Assembly: GCA_025351525.1 (NCBI GenBank)
Contig: JANXVV010000238.1
Span: forward strand, 1-21,042
From: Humisphaera sp.
Lineage (GTDB): Bacteria; Planctomycetota; Phycisphaerae; Tepidisphaerales; Tepidisphaeraceae
DNA length: 21,042 nucleotides
Reading direction: 5' to 3'
The notes beneath the pieces were generated by a model that was not told the DNA's origin, searched no databases, and worked only from the letters and a program-made list of their open reading frames with translations. Both the position numbers and the translations under genes were made by a program. Shown piece after piece: positions 14,954 to 21,042 of this stretch. Within the stretch, counting starts at the first letter, position 1. Each line of letters begins with the position of its first letter.

Positions 14954-17900
14954 ATGATCAAGAAGCTCATCAATTTCGCCCTCGATCACAGCCTGGCCTT
15001 GTTGGGCTTCATTCTCGTCTTCATCGCCTATGGGTATTACGCATACACCCAGGTTCCGATCGAGGCATTTCCTGATCCGGATGATGTCCATGCTCAAGTC
15101 ATTACCCTGTGGCCAGGGCAGGCCGCCGAAGACATTGAAGCGCTGGTCACCCGACCTACGGAACAAGCCCTCAACGGCACCGCCGGCCTGAGCGGGCTAC
15201 GCTCCGTCAGCATGTTCGGTCTGTCCGTCGTCACCTGCACTTTTGACGATGCCACCAGCGACAAAGATGCCCGGGCACAGGTACTTGAAAAGATGCAGAG
15301 TGTGAGCCTCCCCACCGGGGCGACATGGCAGCTCCAACCCATGACCACCAGCACGGGGGAAGTTTTCCGCTACGTCATCAAAGGCCCGCCCGGCAAGAAG
15401 CTCGAGGAAATCCGTGCCCTGCAGGATTGGGTGATCGAACCGGCCATTCGCCAAGTTGCCGGTGTCGGGGATGTCAACGCCTTCGGAGGCGGGGTCAAGC
15501 AGTATCAGGTCGTCGTGAAACCTGAATTGCTGCTCCAACAGAAAGTTACTCTGAGTCAGGTCTTCACCGCCCTTCAGAACAACAATGCCAACGGGGGCGG
15601 CAATGTTCTGCGCACCGGTGAGCAGATGCTCGTGGTGCGCGGGGTCGGCGCGTTGAACAGTGCCCGCGACGCCCAGAACATCAAGGATATTCGCGGCATC
15701 TGGATCACCAGCACCGATGGGCATCCGATCTATATTCGCGATGTCGCGCAGGTCACCACCGGCATGGCTCCCCGGCAAGGCGTCGTCGCCTGGTATCTGC
15801 ACGGTGAAAAAGTCGACGAGGAAATCGACGATGCGGTCGAGGCGATCGTCCTCAATCGCAAAGGCACCAACGCCCTGAAGGTCATCGAGGGCATCAAGGC
15901 CAAGGTCGCGGAATTGAACAAAAGCTCGCTCTTCCAGAAGGAAGGCCTGCGGATGATCTGCACCTACGATCGCAGTGTTTTGGTGGACAAGACAGTGCAT
16001 ACCGTGCTGCACAATCTGATTGAAGGCGCGGCGCTGATCCTGGTCATCTCGCTGATCTTCACCAGCAGCTTTCGCGCGGCGATCATCATCTGCCTGGTCA
16101 TTCCGCTCTCGTTGCTGGCGGCGTTCCTAGTGCTCTATTTCTACAACGTCCCGGCGAATCTGCTCTCGTTCGGCGCGGTCGATTTCGGCATCCTCGTCGA
16201 TGCGGCCGTCGTGATCGTCGAGGCGATCCTCGTCAATAAAGTGCTCGCCCCGTCCGATACCGACTTCCGCGAACTCACCCGCCATACCGCCACCCACCTC
16301 GCCCGCCCGATGCTTTTCGCGAAGCTGATCTTCATCACCGCATTGATTCCGATCTTCACCTTCCAACGCGTCGAAGGCCGCATCTTTCGACCAATGGCGC
16401 TGACCATCACCGGGGCCATGGTCGGCGCGATGGTCATGACGATGACTTTGGTGCCGTTGGCCGCGTCGTTTCTGCTGAAGGGAGGCAGGGCGGCGCACGA
16501 CAATCTCGTCTCCCGCGTTCTTAAAATCGGCTACGGTCACATCATCGGTTTCGTGCTGCGCGTGAAGGCGGTTGCGATCGTGGGAGTGATCCTCGTCTCC
16601 GCCATGGCCGTGTTCATGGCGTCTCACCTCGGCTCGGAGTTCCTTCCCAAGCTGGACGAGGGGAACATCTGGCTCAGCGTCGAAATGCCCCTTTCCATTT
16701 CCAAGGATAAAGCCAAGGACAACGAGCGCCGCATTCGTGACATTCTGAAGAGCTTTCCCGAGTCGCATCAGATTTATTCCCAACTGGGCCGACCCGATGA
16801 CGGCACCGACCCCAAGGGATTTAACACGATCGAAATCGGCGTCGATTTGCTGCCGAAGGAACTCTGGAAAACCAAAGCCCCCGGCGGAAAGATCGTGGAC
16901 AAAGAGGGCTTGATCGCCCAGATGAACGACAAGCTCCAGGAGATTCCCGGCACCGAATTCAACTTTTCGCAGGTGATTGAAGACAACGTTGAAGAGGCGC
17001 TTTCGGGCGTCAAAGGCGAGCTGGCGATCAAGCTGTTCGGCGATGACCTGAAAATTCTCCAGCAAAAAGGGGATGAGATCGCGGCGGTGTTGAAAACCAT
17101 TCCCGGCAACGCCGATGTGGCGGTCGACAAGCTGTCGGGGCAACCGAATCTGACGATTGCCCTCGACCGCGACGGCCTGGCGCGATACGGCGTCGATGTG
17201 AACACCGCGCTCGCTTTCGTGCAGACGGGCCTCGGGGGTCAGGCTGCCGGCAGCGTGTTGGAAGGCCAGCGGCGATTCGATGTTTCAGTTCGCCTGTCCG
17301 AATCCGCCCGCAGCAGCGTCGACCGCATCTCCGACCTCTGGATCGACACCCCCGCCGGGCAACGCATTCCTTTGACATTGCTGGCCCACGTGAAAACCGA
17401 GGAAGGCGCCTCCCGCATCGGTCGCGATCAGAACAGCCGTCGCGTCGCGATCAAGAGCGGCATTCGCGGCAAGGATATGGGCTCGTTCGTCGCCGAAGCC
17501 CGCGCCGCCGTCGACAAGCTGGTCAAACTGGACCCCGGCTATCGCATCACCTGGGAAGGGCAGTTTGAAAACCAACAGCGCGCCACCGCCCGCATGCGCA
17601 TCATTGTCCCGCTTTCATTGCTCGGTATCCTAATCATCCTATGCTGGGCGTTTCAACGGTTTCGCTATGCGATTCTCATCATGGCCAACATCCCGTTCGC
17701 GTTCATCGGCAGCATCGCCCTGCTGTACGTCACGCACACGCATTTGTCGGTCTCCGCGATGATCGGTTTCATCGCGCTCTGCGGCGTTTCAGTGCAGAAC
17801 GGCATCGTGCTGGTCGGACAGTTCAACGTACTGCGGCACGGCGGCATGCCGCTGCGGCAAGCCGTCTACGAAGGTTCAAAACTTCGCGTGCGCCCGGTCC

Positions 17901-18112
17901 TGATGACCGCCCTGATGGCCGCCATCGGCATGTACCCCGCCGCCGTCTCGCACGGCATCGGTTCAGAAGTCCAGCGCCCGCTCGCGCTAGTCATCGTCGG
18001 CGGGATGCTCTCCGCCGCCGTGCTGACCTTGATCGTCCTCCCGGTGCTGTACGAGTTGTTCGAGCGCTATTTTCCCGGCCCGGTCACCGTGCCGGAGGGG
18101 TTGATCGACTGA
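14954..18112 (+). CDS. Heavy-metal-type RND efflux pump, CzcA-like
   Basis: This 1052-aa inner-membrane proton antiporter should export divalent metal ions or related cations through the adaptor and channel upstream. Membrane helix 1 is LALLGFILVFIAYGYYAY (about 13-30), followed by VPIEAFPDPD and a large periplasmic loop. The helix-4 motif is DFGILVDAAVVIVE, with Asp410, Asp416 and Glu423 spaced as Asp402, Asp408 and Glu415 of CzcA; this DFG-x3-D pattern marks the heavy-metal (HME) branch rather than the drug (HAE) branch. The second half repeats the layout (FLPKLDEGNIWLSVEMPLS; SQVIEDNVEEALSGVKGEL) and ends in further membrane helices. By eye, two of the three copper-binding Met of CusA have no counterpart, so a divalent-cation (Zn/Co/Cd/Ni-like) role is more likely than Cu/Ag. 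The ribosome site is weak. Confidence 0.9.
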   Translation: MIKKLINFALDHSLALLGFILVFIAYGYYAYTQVPIEAFPDPDDVHAQVITLWPGQAAEDIEALVTRPTEQALNGTAGLSGLRSVSMFGLSVVTCTFDDATSDKDARAQVLEKMQSVSLPTGATWQLQPMTTSTGEVFRYVIKGPPGKKLEEIRALQDWVIEPAIRQVAGVGDVNAFGGGVKQYQVVVKPELLLQQKVTLSQVFTALQNNNANGGGNVLRTGEQMLVVRGVGALNSARDAQNIKDIRGIWITSTDGHPIYIRDVAQVTTGMAPRQGVVAWYLHGEKVDEEIDDAVEAIVLNRKGTNALKVIEGIKAKVAELNKSSLFQKEGLRMICTYDRSVLVDKTVHTVLHNLIEGAALILVISLIFTSSFRAAIIICLVIPLSLLAAFLVLYFYNVPANLLSFGAVDFGILVDAAVVIVEAILVNKVLAPSDTDFRELTRHTATHLARPMLFAKLIFITALIPIFTFQRVEGRIFRPMALTITGAMVGAMVMTMTLVPLAASFLLKGGRAAHDNLVSRVLKIGYGHIIGFVLRVKAVAIVGVILVSAMAVFMASHLGSEFLPKLDEGNIWLSVEMPLSISKDKAKDNERRIRDILKSFPESHQIYSQLGRPDDGTDPKGFNTIEIGVDLLPKELWKTKAPGGKIVDKEGLIAQMNDKLQEIPGTEFNFSQVIEDNVEEALSGVKGELAIKLFGDDLKILQQKGDEIAAVLKTIPGNADVAVDKLSGQPNLTIALDRDGLARYGVDVNTALAFVQTGLGGQAAGSVLEGQRRFDVSVRLSESARSSVDRISDLWIDTPAGQRIPLTLLAHVKTEEGASRIGRDQNSRRVAIKSGIRGKDMGSFVAEARAAVDKLVKLDPGYRITWEGQFENQQRATARMRIIVPLSLLGILIILCWAFQRFRYAILIMANIPFAFIGSIALLYVTHTHLSVSAMIGFIALCGVSVQNGIVLVGQFNVLRHGGMPLRQAVYEGSKLRVRPVLMTALMAAIGMYPAAVSHGIGSEVQRPLALVIVGGMLSAAVLTLIVLPVLYELFERYFPGPVTVPEGLID

Positions 18113-18180
18113 TGACCCTTGCCCTCTGGAATCACCGGCTTCAGCCAACCGACGCCTCCATCGACAAGGAACATCCATGA
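18112..18180 (+). CDS. 22-codon mini-ORF resembling a hemerythrin N-terminus (possible truncated gene)
   Basis: An ATG at 18112 overlaps the pump stop (TGATGA) and opens a 22-codon frame whose TGA (18178-18180) overlaps the ATG of the next gene. A strong GGAGGGG lies 11-13 bases upstream. The peptide includes LALWNHRLQPTDASIDKEHP. The spacing W-x3-L-x6-I-D-x2-H is exactly that of bacteriohemerythrin N-termini (WxxxL...EIDxQH), including the first iron-ligand-type His, but the frame stops there and no frame downstream continues the four-helix bundle. It may be the relic of a hemerythrin gene, a coupling leader peptide, or chance: the IDKE codons coincide with the AAGGA ribosome site of the next gene. 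The coding call is tentative. Confidence 0.35.
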   Translation: MTLALWNHRLQPTDASIDKEHP

Positions 18181-18695
18181 GCCCCACCGCCACTTTCTAC
18201 GTCGGTATCTTCGTACAACTCGCCCTCGGCATTTTGCAGGTGTCGGTGTTGATTGTTTTCGTCTACCGCTGGCAACGGCATAGCTGGCGGTTTTCCAACA
18301 TCATGAAAATCCGGGAGCCGCTCGCACGGGCCTACTGTTCCCTGTCGGCGGTGGTTCGCGCCCGAGCGCGATTTGGAGAAGACCACGCGGAGAAATTAAA
18401 ATCCGACCATGATGCGGCGGTCATCCATCAGTATCTGGCCGCCTCACAGGATGAAATCCTCAACTTCAGCGTCGAGCATTTCAAGGCCAAATTTTGGCTG
18501 TCAAATCTCGAAAACCAGCAGTTGGACCGGCTCTTCGACAAGCTTCGACTGGAGTGGAAGGCGGTGCGGAATGACGTTGAAAATCCCGAGGATCACCTGG
18601 ATGACCTCCGCAACGAAATCCTGAAATTCGATACCCTCTGCGGCCTGGAAAAGTATAATGGGGGGCAATGGTCGCATGTGGCCCTTCACGAGTAG
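18177..18695 (+). CDS. Single-pass membrane protein of unknown function, 172 aa
   Basis: I do not recognise this family. The N-terminus has one membrane segment, about residues 7-30 (FYVGIFVQLALGILQVSVLIVFVYR), with little in front of it, so the remaining 140 residues are probably cytoplasmic by the positive-inside rule (YRWQRHSWRF follows). The soluble part is helical and charged (IMKIREPLARAYCSLSAVVR; NQQLDRLFDKLRLEWKAVRN) and ends hydrophilic. The ATG at 18177 has AAGGA 6 bases upstream. It is the last gene in the efflux transcript by position, 64 bases after the pump, and overlaps the 22-codon mini-ORF by 4 bases, so it is probably co-transcribed. A role as accessory or regulatory subunit of the pump is conceivable but unproven. 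Confidence 0.78.
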   Translation: MSPTATFYVGIFVQLALGILQVSVLIVFVYRWQRHSWRFSNIMKIREPLARAYCSLSAVVRARARFGEDHAEKLKSDHDAAVIHQYLAASQDEILNFSVEHFKAKFWLSNLENQQLDRLFDKLRLEWKAVRNDVENPEDHLDDLRNEILKFDTLCGLEKYNGGQWSHVALHE

Positions 18696-18725
18696 GCTCG
18701 GCGTTGATCCTTAGGCGAGCGATCG

Positions 18726-18748
18726 CGTATTGACGCGCAGTCAATACG
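18726..18748. terminator. Convergent-gene hairpin, possible bidirectional terminator
   Basis: CGTATTGAC (18726-18734) and GTCAATACG (18740-18748) form a perfect 9-base stem with a 5-base loop between two convergent genes. It is followed by TTTGATT on the plus strand, so the T-run is weak. It lies 30 bases after the 172-aa gene stop and 7 bases after the permease stop on the other strand. Confidence 0.5.
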
Positions 18749-18754
18749 TTTGAT

Positions 18755-19717
18755 TCACTTCGCTTTTTCACTCGGCCCCGCAAGCAGGTTGGCGATGATG
18801 ATCAAGCCTGCCCCGAGGATCGTAAGACCGGTCAAACTTCGCCCGGCCGTCCACCACGCCCACACCGACGCGACAATCGGCTCGGCCAGGTAGATCAACG
18901 TGGCCTGGGTGGGATTGATGCGCGGCTGAAAGCGCATCATCAGGCCATAGGCTCCGACCGTCGGCAACAGAGTGAGCAGGAGCGTGTTGCGTAAAACGAC
19001 CGGATTGTGGATGAAGATTCGCCAACTCTGTCCGTTGGAATGGGAGCCGTGCGAGAGGATTGCACTGAAACTAAAGCAGACCATCGCCACGAGAAGAAAT
19101 TGCACACCGGTCAGCCTGAAGGGTTCATCGCTGGATCCGATCCAGTCGAGTGCCAGGATGTAGATCGAGTAGAGGCTTGCACACGCCAGCCCCAGCCATT
19201 CACCTTTTCCGAATCCCGCCGGGGCGGCACCGGTCATCAGGTAGATGCCGGCGACGGCCAGCGCGATCGCCGTGGACAACCGAAGCGGTGGCCATCGACG
19301 GGAGAAGACGGCGACGATCAAAGGAACGAAAATGACGGTCAGATTCGTCAGGAATGCGCTGACCGCTTCGGAAGTTTGATCGAGCCCGAGATGTTGGCTG
19401 ATCACCCCGACCGCCAGCAGGATGCCGAGTGGAACAGCGCGTCCCAAGCTGTGACGCGACCAACCTTGCCGCGATCGGGGAAACGCCGCAAACCACAGAA
19501 TGCTGCCGAGGGCAAATCGCACCGCCAGCAACCGCACGGGGCCCAGTGCCGATCCGGGCGGAAGCTGTAAATGCGCATTGATCGTTTCCCCCGCCGTCTT
19601 TGCCCAGGTGAAACCCATTCCCCAAAAAACCGATGCGAGCAAAAGGGCTAGAATCGGGACATGGCTCGGACGAAGGCGCGGCAAAGGCATGACGGCATCG
19701 TCGCAGCGCGGCGGCAT
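18755..19717 (-). CDS. EamA/DMT-family permease
   Basis: The 320-aa product is a polytopic membrane protein of the drug/metabolite transporter superfamily, with about ten hydrophobic segments in two EamA halves. The first half contains FWGMGFTWAKTAGETINAH and LLAVRFALGSILWFAAF; the second contains LLLTLLPTVGAYGLMMRFQP and QATLIYLAEPIVASVWAWW, the usual EamA end. Such permeases export amino acids or other small metabolites; the substrate cannot be read from the sequence. The start is uncertain. The ATG at 19717 and one at 19690 (10th codon) both lack a ribosome site and lie beside a direct repeat of GGCATCGTCGCA at 19694-19705 and 19713-19724. A start at 19690 gives 311 aa, closer to the family. 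It follows the acyltransferase after 40 bases and may share its transcript. Confidence 0.88.
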   Translation of the reverse strand: MPPRCDDAVMPLPRLRPSHVPILALLLASVFWGMGFTWAKTAGETINAHLQLPPGSALGPVRLLAVRFALGSILWFAAFPRSRQGWSRHSLGRAVPLGILLAVGVISQHLGLDQTSEAVSAFLTNLTVIFVPLIVAVFSRRWPPLRLSTAIALAVAGIYLMTGAAPAGFGKGEWLGLACASLYSIYILALDWIGSSDEPFRLTGVQFLLVAMVCFSFSAILSHGSHSNGQSWRIFIHNPVVLRNTLLLTLLPTVGAYGLMMRFQPRINPTQATLIYLAEPIVASVWAWWTAGRSLTGLTILGAGLIIIANLLAGPSEKAK

Positions 19718-19757
19718 CGTCGCAAGGTGAATTTATGTGGTTCGACTTCATCTCCTT

Positions 19758-20891
19758 CTATCGAAGTCGATCCTTCAACTTCAAGAACGGTCGCTCGATC
19801 CAGGCATAACTGATCGAGGCGAATGCAACCGTCCCGCCAAAATAGGCGAGCAGGCGAAGTGTGATTTTAAACGACCATCCAAAAGGTTCGGTGAGGTGGG
19901 GGAATTGATCCCACACCAGCCATTTGAACAGCGCGTGGTAGAGATAGATTCCATAGGAGATCCGACCGATGTGGACCAGGGGTCGAATCGCCAGCGCGCG
20001 GGCGATTGCATCGCGCGGGCCGTACCAAAGTACCACCACCACACACGGGAATATCACGGCGGCAAGCGGCACGAAAATCCGGTGCGCGGTTTCCATTCCG
20101 GCGATCCCCCATTTTTTCATGAGCAGAGTCCCGGCAGTGAAGAATGCCGTGCAGCCGAAGACCATTCCCCATCGAACGCATTGCGATTGGACGGCTTGAG
20201 CGACCCACGTTGGCAAGCCGTTGCGCAGGGAGAGGGCCACGGCGCACCCGGCGATGATGCACACCCCGCGTGTGTAGAGCATCGTGTGGAGAATGAAATC
20301 GTCGCCGGCAAAATGTCTGCAAATAAGCGTTGCCAGCAAAAGCAACCAACCGATCACCCAGGCTTTTTTGGTCATCAGCGCGATGCTGCAAAGGAATGGC
20401 CATACAAAGTAAAACTGCTCTTCCACCGCCAATGACCAGAGCGGGCCGGAGATGTCCTGATACTGCCAGAGATCCAGCGGTGCGTAGTTGGTGAAGTATC
20501 CCCAGAGCGAGGCGATGTATCGGGCTTTCGACCAACCTTCATCCGGAATGAACGACCCGACGTTGAGCAGGATGAGTACCGTGCAGACGCCGACGAACAG
20601 CCAGTAGGCGGGCATGAGCCGCAGAAATCGCCGTCCCCAAAATTTCAGCAGGCTGATTTTCCCCTTGGCGGCGTGCTCCTTCGCCAATAGCGTCGTGATC
20701 AAAAACCCGCTGAGGACGAAGAACAGATCGACACCGATCCACCCGAAGTGGTAGAGCGGAAGCCGCGCGTGATAGTACATGACCGCTAAAACCGCGAGGG
20801 CGCGAAGGCCGTCCAGGCTGGCGACGTGGCGTGGCGCTGAAACGGAATTCTCCGGCGCGATGACGGGTTCGATGGTTTCGACGGAGTTCAT
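19758..20891 (-). CDS. Membrane acyltransferase 3 family protein (OafA-like)
   Basis: The 377-aa integral membrane protein of the acyltransferase 3 family transfers acetyl or other acyl groups to extracellular sugars such as O-antigen, polysaccharide or peptidoglycan. It starts with the family signature LDGLRALAVLAVMYYHAR (His in YYH is the usual catalytic residue), then GWIGVDLFFVLSGFLITTLL, FWGRRFLRLMPAYWLFV, a conserved GPLWSLAVEEQFYFVWP, and about ten membrane segments ending in SYAWIERPFLKLKDRLR. The frame is open to a TTG at 20972 with another ATG at 20957. None of the three starts has a clear ribosome site; the ATG at 20891 is chosen because the conserved domain follows it after about 20 residues and the upstream stretch looks non-coding. 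The neighbouring genes give no clue to the acceptor sugar. Confidence 0.88.
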   Translation of the reverse strand: MNSVETIEPVIAPENSVSAPRHVASLDGLRALAVLAVMYYHARLPLYHFGWIGVDLFFVLSGFLITTLLAKEHAAKGKISLLKFWGRRFLRLMPAYWLFVGVCTVLILLNVGSFIPDEGWSKARYIASLWGYFTNYAPLDLWQYQDISGPLWSLAVEEQFYFVWPFLCSIALMTKKAWVIGWLLLLATLICRHFAGDDFILHTMLYTRGVCIIAGCAVALSLRNGLPTWVAQAVQSQCVRWGMVFGCTAFFTAGTLLMKKWGIAGMETAHRIFVPLAAVIFPCVVVVLWYGPRDAIARALAIRPLVHIGRISYGIYLYHALFKWLVWDQFPHLTEPFGWSFKITLRLLAYFGGTVAFASISYAWIERPFLKLKDRLR

Positions 20892-20975
20892 CGTATGGGC
20901 AACCTGCACGATTCCATGATGCCCCGTGGTGTTGAACGGTACTTCGGTCAACGTCATCCTGAGGTACTGCAATTC

Positions 20976-20981
20976 ATTTTA
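20976..20981 (-). promoter_or_regulatory. Possible -10 element for the acyltransferase gene
   Basis: TAAAAT on the minus strand lies about 85 bases before the chosen ATG. The -35 position falls inside the palindrome at 20986-21042 and does not match TTGACA, so confidence is low. Confidence 0.22.
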
Positions 20982-20985
20982 GCGG

Positions 20986-21042
20986 CTGTGCCGAAGGCAC
21001 GCGTTTTTCCCTACGATCGAAAAACGCGTGCCTTCGGCACAG
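20986..21042. repeat. Palindromic repeat (family GTGCCGAAGGCAC) at the window end
   Basis: Two 24-base arms (20986-21009 and 21019-21042) are perfect reverse complements around a 9-base spacer. Each arm contains its own hairpin, GTGCC-GAA-GGCAC, and an A5 or T5 run adjoins the spacer. The right arm ends exactly at the window edge, so the element may extend further. Its sequence differs from the other two repeat families but the geometry is the same. Confidence 0.88.

Noticed and set aside
16127..17143. 338-codon minus-strand frame opposite the RND pump
   Set aside because: It is an antisense shadow with repetitive His/Asp/Gly/Arg composition and no start signal.
14954..18112. Copper/silver pump CusA or drug pump AcrB type
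   Set aside because: The helix-4 DFG-x3-D motif argues against the drug branch, and the CusA Met triad is not seen at two of three places.
19742..19770. Inverted repeat TCGACTTC/GAAGTCGA as a terminator after the acyltransferase gene
   Set aside because: The stem is 8 bases with a 13-base loop, overlaps the stop codon and has no T-run.

Overview
The window is GC-rich (about 60 percent by eye) bacterial chromosome of Gram-negative type: it has a lipoprotein outer-membrane factor and a tripartite RND pump. Short palindromic repeats are scattered between genes, and three decayed genes sit in the first 2.4 kb. The mix of a XylR-type regulator remnant, a KdpD-like sensor kinase, a WD40 remnant, abundant paired-hairpin repeats and TTG starts would suit the Planctomycetota/PVC group. 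That placement is inference, because no rRNA or other phylogenetic marker was compared. I see no tRNA, rRNA, CRISPR array, transposase or integrase.

Layout. 1-2500 is a degraded zone: the 3' part of a XylR-like (LacI/AraC type) regulator (minus), a headless DUF486 membrane-protein fragment (plus), an orphan 105-aa gene with its own promoter (minus), greA (minus), and a frameshifted WD40-repeat tail (plus). 2510-6115 is a single 1201-aa restriction-modification enzyme of the MmeI-like type IIG/IIL class, with nuclease, methylase and specificity domain in one chain. Its specificity region has clearly lower GC, and its C-terminal linker contains an in-frame, tandemly duplicated copy of a palindromic repeat also found twice between genes. 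6484-7923 is trigger factor. 8131-11565 is a tightly overlapped hisS - sensor kinase - NarL-type response regulator cluster. 11816-18695 is a heavy-metal-type tripartite efflux operon (outer-membrane lipoprotein, periplasmic adaptor, RND pump), followed by a 22-codon mini-ORF resembling a hemerythrin N-terminus and a one-TM protein of unknown function. 18755-20891 holds, on the minus strand, an EamA/DMT-family permease and a membrane acyltransferase.

How the parts may work together. The CzcCBA-like genes should form one envelope-spanning cation pump. The two-component system lies just upstream but is separated from it by a palindromic element and 250 bases, so regulation of the pump by it is only a possibility. 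The restriction enzyme stands alone, with no DISARM, BREX or other defence partners in view.

The most unusual features are: (1) three sequence-unrelated repeat families with the same geometry (each arm is itself a hairpin, and the two arms are reverse complements), one of which has colonised a coding sequence in frame; (2) the low-GC specificity segment of the restriction enzyme; (3) the doubly overlapping hemerythrin-like mini-ORF behind the metal pump; (4) a strong terminator ending 26 bases before the hisS start codon.
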